This document shows, in pieces, positions 26,683 through 34,532 of a stretch of DNA of 64,000 nucleotides. The DNA is from AV69 sp963742315. Its GTDB lineage: Bacteria; Verrucomicrobiota; Verrucomicrobiia; Chthoniobacterales; UBA10450. Below the pieces are notes generated by a model. It worked only from the letters and a program-made list of their open reading frames with translations, searched no databases and was not told where the DNA came from. Numbering within the stretch: position 1 is the stretch's first letter; each line of letters begins with the position of its first letter. The stretch covers positions 25,912 through 89,911 of the forward strand of contig CAVULE010000006.1 of NCBI GenBank assembly GCA_963742315.1. Direction: 5' to 3'. The translations under genes were made by a program, and so were the position numbers.

Positions 26683-28092
26683 TTATCGCCGCAAAAAAGC
26701 ACTGACCTCGCTGGTATAGGTGCTGAAAGGATCGCTCATGACTAAGATGTCCTGAGGTCCCGAGGCAATCGAATCCCAGTTGATGACGTAGGGTAATTCC
26801 GAATCACGGAACCAGGCGACAGCTTGCGAACGACCCGCCGCCCTCGAATTGGCCGGTGGTCGATAGCTGGCATTCTTGATCCGAACACTTTGGTTCCAAT
26901 CGGTAATCCGTTTGCCGGCTTTCACCTGAAAGAAAAGGCCACGCGATGGATCGATGTTGTGATATTCCAGATCGAGACTGAGTAACCACGGATCATCCCA
27001 GGAAAGGGACTCCGCTTCCGCGAACTTCTCCAACAGCCATCGCTTTGTAATCCAATCGACACCGCCGATAAGCGCGTCTGGGTTGGTTGCAAAGGAATCT
27101 AGAACAAAACTCCAACTCTCAAGTAGCCAATCAATCTCCGCGTCTCGCCCTTGCAAATACTTTCCGGCGGCCTCGAGGAAGCGCCATTGGATTTCGAGTG
27201 CCCCGGCAGTTTCGCCATTTTCCAGTTCCACCGGCCATGGGCCATCAGGTTGATGCGAAACCCCTCGCGTCGCCACGACCGCATCTTGTAAAATCAAACC
27301 GCGCGGGAACTTGCCTTCTTCGAGTAAAGTTAAAATGCAGGCAGTCGTCCCCACTTTCAACGCGGTAGCGAAAGGACTCATGTTCGAGTCACCAATTAAC
27401 AGATGTAACCGCCGGAACTTGCGATAGTCCGCCAGTGGTTCATCCCGCGCATTAATGATGGCGCGATTAAATTGCACCCATTGGTAGATGTCGTTCACGA
27501 TGTGATCGGCTCGCTGGCTAATTTGGAATCGCACCGGCGTTGCGCTCGGCGGTAGATCAAAATCAAACGCGAGCGGATGCGCCTGACCAATCCGTCCCGC
27601 TCCGGTATAAATCTGCCGGGTCGCGAGAAAGCACAGCAGTGTCCCCAACACCGGAGGCGTGAACTGAGTTTCCCGGCGCATTAGATAATTCTCATGACAA
27701 CCGAAGGTCGCGCCGGTGTAATGATCGATGTTATTCTTGATGAAGGAAACGTGATCGCATGCCTGCATTTCGCGCAGCGCGTTCAACAGCAAAGCGTCAC
27801 CCGCAAAATCGTAAACAACGGCGTCGCGCAAACGCACGCATTCCGGCGACGCGTACTCGATGTGGCCCATATCGAGATAAAGGCGGCCACCGTTCAACAG
27901 AAACCCACCGTTGCCCGGTGGTTCTTCGTAATCGCGATAATGCAAGTCCAGAGCGCCCGCGCGCGCTTGTCTGAAAATGTAATTCTTAACGCGCGCCGGC
28001 CACGCTTCGGTCGAAAGCTCGGCATCGTGGACAAGCGCACCATATTCGGTTTCGAGACCGACTACCCGGTTCACAACGCGAACATCCCTCAT
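26683..28092 (-). CDS. pafA: Pup-ligase (PafA)-like protein
   Basis: The start is ATG 28092 (MRDVRVVNRVVGLETEYG). About 469 residues share the carboxylate-amine ligase fold of PafA/Dop: GLETEYG, NGGRLYLDMGHIEYASPEC, NNIDHYTGATFGCHENYL, INARDEPLADYRKFRRLH and the ending DPFSTYTSEV. The stretch after GRLYLD lacks the inserted loop I associate with the deamidase Dop, so ligase is preferred. In actinobacteria it attaches Pup to proteasome targets; related systems (Ubact) occur in Gram-negative phyla including Verrucomicrobia. No proteasome, Pup/Ubact or Dop gene is visible in the window. Confidence 0.85.
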   Translation of the reverse strand: MRDVRVVNRVVGLETEYGALVHDAELSTEAWPARVKNYIFRQARAGALDLHYRDYEEPPGNGGFLLNGGRLYLDMGHIEYASPECVRLRDAVVYDFAGDALLLNALREMQACDHVSFIKNNIDHYTGATFGCHENYLMRRETQFTPPVLGTLLCFLATRQIYTGAGRIGQAHPLAFDFDLPPSATPVRFQISQRADHIVNDIYQWVQFNRAIINARDEPLADYRKFRRLHLLIGDSNMSPFATALKVGTTACILTLLEEGKFPRGLILQDAVVATRGVSHQPDGPWPVELENGETAGALEIQWRFLEAAGKYLQGRDAEIDWLLESWSFVLDSFATNPDALIGGVDWITKRWLLEKFAEAESLSWDDPWLLSLDLEYHNIDPSRGLFFQVKAGKRITDWNQSVRIKNASYRPPANSRAAGRSQAVAWFRDSELPYVINWDSIASGPQDILVMSDPFSTYTSEVSAFLRR

Positions 28093-28179
28093 TAAGGGAA
28101 GCGGACAAGCAATAACCAGCACGGCTTCTGCTCGTCGGAGGGAGTGCAATTGACCCTCGCCCGGACCCCGTCGTTCGCG

Positions 28180-30186
28180 ATGAATCGGCAGGATATCAGC
28201 CGTGTCGCTGACAGAATCGTCTCGAAACGGGCATTCGTCACGTTCATCGCGATTCTCCTCGCGGCGTTGCATGCAGCCCTCGCAATTACTGCCGCGATCG
28301 AGAAATCGCCAACTTTCGACGAACCAACCCACCTGACTGCCGGCTATAGCTACTGGTTGAAAAATGATTATCGCCTCGATCCGGAAAACGGTAACTGGCT
28401 GGCGCGGTGGGCGGCCCTTCCGCTTTTGTGGTCACGCCCGGCGTTTGCGGGGAATCTGGCCTGGAACCAAGGCGATGTTGGCCGAGTAAGCGAAAGATTT
28501 CTTTATCACAGTGGCAACGATTCTGATCGAGTCATGCTGCAAGGCCGCAGCATGACGGCAGTGGTGGGCGGGGCTCTTTGTTTACTTATCTTCATTTGTT
28601 CGAATCGATTGTTTGGGCCGATCGCCGGGCTAATTTCCGAACTTCTCGCCGTGTTCGACCCGAACCTGCTCGGGCACTCCGCGCTCGTTACTGCCGATGT
28701 CACCGCCGCGTTCTTCTTCACCGCTGCGGCCTGGAGTTACTTTCAATTACTTCGTTTTGTAAACACGCGGTCGTTTGTCATCACGGCACTGAGCTGGTCG
28801 GGACTCTTTCTAACGAAGATGTCGGCCCCAGCCATCCTGCTCGTCGCCGTCATTCTAGCAACGGTGCAGATTCTTTCATCTGACCCGATGACAATACGCG
28901 TGGCGCGCGTTGATGAGCAACAAATTGCCGGGTTCTGGCGAAAGCTAATTCTGGCTAGCGGTTTGACCACTGCATTGCTGGCAGTTGTCCTCCTGACGAT
29001 TTGGGCGTCGTTTGCGTTTCGCTTTTCTCCGTTCTCGCAAGACGCTGCAGTGCGCAAAGTTTGGGACGAGCGATGGCAGGACTGCCTGAGCGATCACACC
29101 ACTATGGAAAACATGGTTGCCTTCGCGCGCGACCACAAACTACTTCCCGAGGCTTACCTTTACGGTTTCGTTTTCACCAGCGAACGCGCAGTGAATAAGA
29201 ACATGCCGTTTCGCCCAGCATTTCTCGATGGCGAATGGAGTAACACCGGCTTCAACTCGTTTTTTCCACGCGCCTTCCTCTACAAAACTCCGATCCCACT
29301 CTTGTTCTTGTTGATCGTGGCGGGCCTTGCCGGATTCCTGCGCTGGCGCAACCTCTGCAGGAACGGCAGTCGCACCGCCATCGGCCGTGATCTGCGGCGA
29401 CTTTCCCCGATCTGGGCGTTGGTCTTGGTCTACGGGGCTTTTTCCTTAACCAGCCACCTCAATATTGGTCACCGTCATTTGTTGCCGATCTATCCCGCAA
29501 TTTTTATAGCCTGCGGAGCGTGTACGTATTTCTTTCGGGCGCAATCAGGTAAAGCGGTCGCAATTTTTGCTGGCGCGATGATGTGCTGGCAGATCATCGA
29601 ATCGTCGCTGCTGCGCCCGGATTATCTGAGCTATTTTAACCAGGTGGCTGACGGCCCAAAGAATGGATACAAGCATCTGGTCGATAGTTCCCTGGATTGG
29701 GGCCAGGATCTGCCGGTTTTAAAAAGCTGGCTTGATTATCATTTCGATGCATCTGCTACCAACAGACTTTACCTTGCTTATTTTGGTACGGCCCTGCCGC
29801 GGTGGTATGGGATTGAGGCAACGCCACTCCCGTTTGATTCTTCCACGCAAAAATTATCGCCGCTCGAACCGGGTACCTACTGTATCAGCGCAACTACTCT
29901 TCAGCAGGTCTATTCCTTTTACCCTGGAAAATGGACCGATCAATACGAATCCGCTTACCGCCTTGCGCTAGCGAGGGCAAATCATTCCTTCGATCTGCCG
30001 GCGAACGACTCAGTCATTAATGGCGAATCGTTACAATGCCTTCGGTTTGCTCGACTATGCACTTACCTTCGCAAACGCGAGCCAAGCGCAACCCTTGGAA
30101 ACTCGATTTTAGTTTTTCAACTCAATCAACGAGAACTGGATCAGGCGCTCTACGGTCCGCCAGCCGAGTTGGCGTCAAGTTTCTGA
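28180..30186 (+). CDS. GT39-like (PMT/ArnT family) membrane glycosyltransferase
   Basis: The roughly 668-residue protein has many membrane helices and the GT-C signature acidic motif early on (SPTFDEPTHLTAGYSYW). It also contains LGHSALVTADVTAAFFF and a C-terminal periplasmic region. GT39-like enzymes transfer sugars from polyprenyl phosphates to proteins or lipids. I prefer ATG 28180; GTG 28144 or TTG 28150 behind GGAGG are alternatives and would overlap no confident gene. It diverges from pafA. Confidence 0.8.
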   Translation: MNRQDISRVADRIVSKRAFVTFIAILLAALHAALAITAAIEKSPTFDEPTHLTAGYSYWLKNDYRLDPENGNWLARWAALPLLWSRPAFAGNLAWNQGDVGRVSERFLYHSGNDSDRVMLQGRSMTAVVGGALCLLIFICSNRLFGPIAGLISELLAVFDPNLLGHSALVTADVTAAFFFTAAAWSYFQLLRFVNTRSFVITALSWSGLFLTKMSAPAILLVAVILATVQILSSDPMTIRVARVDEQQIAGFWRKLILASGLTTALLAVVLLTIWASFAFRFSPFSQDAAVRKVWDERWQDCLSDHTTMENMVAFARDHKLLPEAYLYGFVFTSERAVNKNMPFRPAFLDGEWSNTGFNSFFPRAFLYKTPIPLLFLLIVAGLAGFLRWRNLCRNGSRTAIGRDLRRLSPIWALVLVYGAFSLTSHLNIGHRHLLPIYPAIFIACGACTYFFRAQSGKAVAIFAGAMMCWQIIESSLLRPDYLSYFNQVADGPKNGYKHLVDSSLDWGQDLPVLKSWLDYHFDASATNRLYLAYFGTALPRWYGIEATPLPFDSSTQKLSPLEPGTYCISATTLQQVYSFYPGKWTDQYESAYRLALARANHSFDLPANDSVINGESLQCLRFARLCTYLRKREPSATLGNSILVFQLNQRELDQALYGPPAELASSF

Positions 30187-30235
30187 ATGCGATTGCGACT
30201 TGAAGCCGGCCGGGAGAATCCTTAATTGATAACCG

Positions 30236-30673
30236 ATGAACCAGCTGGGCATTCGCAGCCCATCGGCAGAAGTCGGTGGCCTTGTCTATTTCGGACGCAT
30301 GCTCGACAAGATTCGGGCGCATGAGAAAAACGAACTGCCGCCCGACTACCAGCCCAATCTCGGCCGAGGTTTCGATGAGTTCTGCACCAAATTTCTGCAT
30401 GTCCAGTATCACGATGTGGCCAGTCGAGTGAAAGAGGGCGGCAGCGATGAGGAAATTTTATGGTGGTGTTTCGATAAAGGCCGCCGGCCGTCGGAAAACG
30501 AGATTTATGTCTGGAACGAATTCATGCGGAAACGCGGCTGGAATGATGCAATCACCGAGACTTTGAAACGACGCAAAAAAGAAGCCGGTTTGGCCGCTCG
30601 TTCCGAAATAGACACAATGTTTGCATTTATTGACGTCGACGAAGGCCGCCCACCAGTTCCTGGCTATTCGTAA
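30236..30673 (+). CDS. DUF5069 family protein
   Basis: The 145-residue soluble protein matches DUF5069: LGIRSPSAEVGGLVYFGRML near the N-terminus, PNLGRGFDEFC, GGSDEEILWWCF and the C-terminal TMFAFIDVDEGR. The family is frequent in Verrucomicrobia and some Firmicutes and its function is unknown. It stands alone downstream of the GT39-like gene, separated by 49 bp. Confidence 0.88.
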   Translation: MNQLGIRSPSAEVGGLVYFGRMLDKIRAHEKNELPPDYQPNLGRGFDEFCTKFLHVQYHDVASRVKEGGSDEEILWWCFDKGRRPSENEIYVWNEFMRKRGWNDAITETLKRRKKEAGLAARSEIDTMFAFIDVDEGRPPVPGYS

Positions 30674-30744
30674 GTTGAAGTGCCGTCGGGCCCTTTATGC
30701 GCAGAAGCGCGTCCCTTCATCTTCTTCCAAAACACCGGCCCGCG

Positions 30745-30885
30745 CTATGGTTTCGCCGCCGGGGTAGCAATGTTGTTTGGCGGTGGCGGCGGGGTCATCC
30801 GCCAGTCGATAAATTTCCAGATCGCCAGCACGAGCAACGCCGTGAGGATAGCGCCGACGATCTGTCGAATGCGCCTGTCGCGCAA
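30745..30885 (-). CDS. 46-residue single-pass membrane protein
   Basis: I place the start at TTG 30885 because CGGAG sits 7 bases upstream, overlapping the end of the preceding gene. The peptide has a basic N-terminus, one membrane helix (QIVGAILTALLVLAIWKFI) and a Pro-rich tail (MTPPPPPNN). It starts 4 bp after the pterin dehydratase stop, so it is likely co-transcribed. An ATG at 30927 would give 60 residues but overlap that gene. Confidence 0.5.
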   Translation of the reverse strand: MRDRRIRQIVGAILTALLVLAIWKFIDWRMTPPPPPNNIATPAAKP

Positions 30886-30889
30886 AAGA

Positions 30890-31174
30890 CTACTCCGAAA
30901 GCGTGTCGATTCGCTCTGCCAGCGCAAAATCGAGATCAGTCAGGCCGCCCTTACTGTGAGTCGAAAGCACCAACCTCACCTTGTTAAAACGAATGTCGAT
31001 ATCTGGATGGTGCTCTTCTTCCTCTGCCACCTCGGCCACTGCATTCACAAAATCAATCGCATCGGTGAAATCGTCGAACTCGAACGTGCGCTCGATGTGC
31101 TTTTTCTCGAGCTCCCATTCGGGCACTTTTTTCAACCGCATTTTTGCTTCATCGGCCTTGATCAAATCCGCCAT
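30890..31174 (-). CDS. phhB: 4a-hydroxytetrahydrobiopterin dehydratase
   Basis: The start is ATG 31174 (MADLIKADEAK), giving 94 residues; a TTG at 31234 would add 20. The core matches pterin-4a-carbinolamine dehydratase: FEFDDFTDAIDFVNAVAEVA, then EEEHHPDIDIRFNKVRLVLS with the paired catalytic histidines, and TDLDFALAERID. The enzyme recycles pterin cofactor; in bacteria without phenylalanine hydroxylase it may act in Moco or folate-related chemistry. No hydroxylase gene is seen nearby. Confidence 0.85.
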   Translation of the reverse strand: MADLIKADEAKMRLKKVPEWELEKKHIERTFEFDDFTDAIDFVNAVAEVAEEEEHHPDIDIRFNKVRLVLSTHSKGGLTDLDFALAERIDTLSE

Positions 31175-31236
31175 ATCGGCCAAACGAGTAACACCCGAAA
31201 ATTGTTTTGCAAACGGCGATTCACGCTTCGCCAAAA

Positions 31237-32394
31237 TCAGGCCGGCGCCGGTGGAAGGCCGAGGATTTTGCGCAGATTCCTTTCCGAATCAAAGAGTTCG
31301 ACCGCGACCGCGCGGGATTGTCGAGAAACCAAGGGCCAATCGGAAACGATCTCGTTCACGGCGTCACTGGCCGATTCGAGATCATGCACGAAACGAAATC
31401 CACTTTTCTGCGGCAAATATTTTGACCCTCCAGTGTCTTCGGTAACAACCGGACGCCCCATCGCCAGGAATGTCGCGGCGCGATCGCTCAGCCAGCCTGT
31501 TTGCCAGGCCACATCGACGCCTTTGATCGCCGTGAATTCTGCGCGGGCCGATGCCACGTAACGCTGATAGTGCGCCTGCGTTTTCGCCACGCGATGAGGA
31601 TCGCGCAGGTGCCAGCCACTTTCGCTCAAGCGTGCCCGCTCCGGATCGTTCTCGGAAATATTCATTGCCAGTTCGAAGCGTGCTTTTTTTACTCGCGCAG
31701 GGAGCTCAAGATATTTTTCAAACGCCACCTTTTTTGAAAGATCGGGAAACTGGCCGTCCACTTCGACCGCTCCGCCCCAATACCATTGGCCGATGGTGGT
31801 CAATTTGAAACGTGCGGGCGCGGTCTGCGGCTGAATCAATTCGGTGTCGACCAAGGGAAAAAATTTTCGCCACTTAAGATGTGACTGCGGCAAGCGACAA
31901 TCGTGTGCCCCGGCATTCAGCCCAATCGTCCAAAATTCGTGGTGATACGACTGGCCCATCTCCATCTTTGTCATCCAATAAAAAATTTCGCTGGGATCGA
32001 GATCGCAAAAGATTCGCCGCTCAAACTGCAAAAGCAGTGGTGGATGAATCGAGTAGCTGAGATTTAGGAGCGCATTCGGGCCGGCGAGCCGTGAGCGCAA
32101 ATCGCCTTCGCTTATACCCAGGCAGCGCATCCCACCTAATTCCTGTGCATCCCTGGCTCGCGGCTGATAAAGCAAACAATAATTCTCGGCCAGTCCGTGG
32201 CGGCGAAGTTGCGTCTTAAAGCTGCGGATTGCTCTCCTATCCGCGATCTCATTGCCGGTCCCGGGAAAGATTTCCAGCCAGATCGCATTGAGCTTTAGTC
32301 GCCTCAACCCGAGCATCCATTGCAAGGGAACGGAAAATACTCCCCCACCCTCGCGATATTTCGCCGCAAATCCGCAGCCCAGAAAAATCGTCAC
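31237..32394 (-). CDS. CgeB-like glycosyltransferase, paralogue of 22134-23306
   Basis: The start is set at GTG 32394, where VTIFLGCGFAAKYREGGG begins the Rossmann segment; the open frame extends to 32502. About 385 residues. The C-terminal block GWLSDRAATFLAMGRPVVTE closely matches the forward-strand paralogue near 23 kb. It heads a reverse-strand unit with the pterin dehydratase and the small membrane protein, which share no obvious pathway with it. Substrate unknown. Confidence 0.65.
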   Translation of the reverse strand: MTIFLGCGFAAKYREGGGVFSVPLQWMLGLRRLKLNAIWLEIFPGTGNEIADRRAIRSFKTQLRRHGLAENYCLLYQPRARDAQELGGMRCLGISEGDLRSRLAGPNALLNLSYSIHPPLLLQFERRIFCDLDPSEIFYWMTKMEMGQSYHHEFWTIGLNAGAHDCRLPQSHLKWRKFFPLVDTELIQPQTAPARFKLTTIGQWYWGGAVEVDGQFPDLSKKVAFEKYLELPARVKKARFELAMNISENDPERARLSESGWHLRDPHRVAKTQAHYQRYVASARAEFTAIKGVDVAWQTGWLSDRAATFLAMGRPVVTEDTGGSKYLPQKSGFRFVHDLESASDAVNEIVSDWPLVSRQSRAVAVELFDSERNLRKILGLPPAPA

Positions 32395-32579
32395 CTTGAG
32401 AAAATGACGATTTTTGGGGAGAGCGCGACCGCTTACTGAATGGAGTTGGCAGTCTGACAACGCAACGTCGGGATAAAGCCTACTAGAAAAACTGGTTACC
32501 AATAATTCTTACGCTACAGACGTGAGCAGGGTAGTATCCTTTCGCATCCGGACAGGCCCTCAGTCGGATCTCTGATACC

Positions 32580-34532
32580 TTAAGCTTTCGGCAGCAGACG
32601 CGAAATCAAAACCAACAACGCAAGGACGACGATTCCAAGCACTCCCCAAAAAATGTAGCGAGCGAACCCACTCAATGTTTCCCTCACCCGTTCTGATTTG
32701 AGAGTTTCTTGCGGGCCAAGGGCAGCCGCCATTCGCTCGGAACGCAACAATTGCGCAGCGATGAGCTTCGCGTCGTATCGGGGCGCGGCGGCTTCATCGT
32801 TTCCGTAATAAAGAGCCGTCGGCTGCGATCTCGCGGAAGTAAAAATGACGCGCGTGGCCGGATAGTATCCGCGAAAATCATGCAATTCGATTGGCGGATT
32901 ATCTCCGTTATCGGTTTCAATCAGGATCGTGTCGCTTCTGGGCGTGCGTTCCAAAGAAGCAGCCAATTGCCCGGCAGGTTGATTGGGAACTCGACGCCAC
33001 GTTGTCTGCGCCAGCTCGTCTGCATATTTATCGCCGCGTTCATCAGTCAATTCTTCCCAAATGCGAAAGGTCCGCTCAAATAACGAGGAATCCGAAGCGC
33101 AAGTAATGTGCGTGATCGGTGTCGCCGCCTGCGGCAATTTCAATTGCCAACGCGAAACGTTTGGACGTTCGCTATCATTTGCGCCCTCGGCGGTCAGGGT
33201 AACGGTTCGGTTGATGGAGGTGCGCTCGATCAAATAAGGAAGTTGGACCTCTTCGCTAACGACTCGAAGATCGCGAAGGTCCGGCATCGCGCGCGCTAGA
33301 ACATCGGAATCTAGTTCGAGCTGTTGCGCACCGGCCTTCGCGACTTGAATGGGCTTGCGGAATTTCCACGGTGTAATGTCTATCTTTGCGCCGGTGGCAA
33401 AACCTTGCGGCAAATTTGCCGCCGCATCGTAATCCGGATTTAATGCCGGCAGACTCACCCGTCCTTCCGCTGCTCCAGCGCGGCGCAATTGATCCCCAAG
33501 TTGACTGAGGTCATAGCGAGGCGGATCGCACTGGCTGTTTCCGGAAAGCAAATTGTAGGAACCGGCTGCTGGCGCGAAAAAGAGGAGGCGCGTCATTCGT
33601 CGCTCAGCGCGGACCTCGGAAACGACAAGCGGCGGGCTGTCGCCGTTATCGATCAACAGGACCAGCTCGCGTCCGTAGACTTGTTTTTCAATTGGAATGT
33701 CGAGGCGCGCTTCGATTTTCCCATTCAGATCAACGCGATACAAAACTGCGCTACTCAAGGTTTGTTCGTGCAATTTCTCTTCCGATAATTCCGGCGTCGC
33801 CACCGTGACTGTTCTGGTGAATACCGGTTCGGACGTTCCGATTCGAATTGACGCAACCCGCAGGTTCGCTGCCCCGAGATCGAGCCCGAGCCGTGTCATC
33901 CCGGGATTTTCATCGCGCGATTTGATCGTGACTGCGACGGGCTCCGTCGGAGCTGGCGAACCGGCGATGATCAAGCGAGCGCCGGTCCAGGGCAGAGGTT
34001 CCGCGCGATTATCATCAACGACGACGCGCAGGAACTGCCATTTCCCCTCCGGAAACTGGACGCGCAGTCTTGCCGCGCGGTTGCCCATCCTAAAAACAGG
34101 ATCGCCCGAGCCGAGCGTTCGCCAGTTTTTTTGATCGTTTGATCCTTCCACCCGCACGGACTTGATGAAGTTCGTTCCAGCCGGCGTTTCGAGCGTAATA
34201 CCCGCAATGGCCAAATCTGTGCCGGTTGTGATAAGCAACCGCGTTTCGGCGGAAACGATTTCGGCGTGAAAATCTTTCGGGCGCACGGTCGATTCCGGAC
34301 GTGGCATCGATCGATCGATTAGAAACGGAAGTTCCTTTTCGCCAGCATCGACAATTCGAACGTCACTGAGATCGGGACGCGCAATGTTGATTGTCTCCGC
34401 CGAGAGATTCACCTGCACCAGTCCAGGCGCGTGCACCTCAATCGTTTGACGAAATTGCCACTGGTTCGGCGTCAACGCGTAAACAGCGCTACTCGAAAAA
34501 ATGAACAACAATGAAATAGCGGCGCGATTCAT
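32580..34532 (-). CDS. DUF3999-like exported/membrane protein
   Basis: The 650-residue protein has a signal peptide (cleavage near VYALTPNQ), two beta-rich repeats each beginning with a QWQFRQTIEV- or WKFRKPIQV-type strand, and a C-terminal membrane helix (YIFWGVLGIVVLALLVLIS). Layout and pairing with the upstream DUF2339 gene (4-bp overlap) match DUF3999. It should be an inner-membrane protein with a large periplasmic part. Function is unknown across the family. Confidence 0.75.
   Translation of the reverse strand: MNRAAISLLFIFSSSAVYALTPNQWQFRQTIEVHAPGLVQVNLSAETINIARPDLSDVRIVDAGEKELPFLIDRSMPRPESTVRPKDFHAEIVSAETRLLITTGTDLAIAGITLETPAGTNFIKSVRVEGSNDQKNWRTLGSGDPVFRMGNRAARLRVQFPEGKWQFLRVVVDDNRAEPLPWTGARLIIAGSPAPTEPVAVTIKSRDENPGMTRLGLDLGAANLRVASIRIGTSEPVFTRTVTVATPELSEEKLHEQTLSSAVLYRVDLNGKIEARLDIPIEKQVYGRELVLLIDNGDSPPLVVSEVRAERRMTRLLFFAPAAGSYNLLSGNSQCDPPRYDLSQLGDQLRRAGAAEGRVSLPALNPDYDAAANLPQGFATGAKIDITPWKFRKPIQVAKAGAQQLELDSDVLARAMPDLRDLRVVSEEVQLPYLIERTSINRTVTLTAEGANDSERPNVSRWQLKLPQAATPITHITCASDSSLFERTFRIWEELTDERGDKYADELAQTTWRRVPNQPAGQLAASLERTPRSDTILIETDNGDNPPIELHDFRGYYPATRVIFTSARSQPTALYYGNDEAAAPRYDAKLIAAQLLRSERMAAALGPQETLKSERVRETLSGFARYIFWGVLGIVVLALLVLISRLLPKA

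Noticed and set aside
30680..31561. 293-residue forward-strand open frame
   Set aside because: Antisense to the pterin dehydratase and the glycosyltransferase; no motif.
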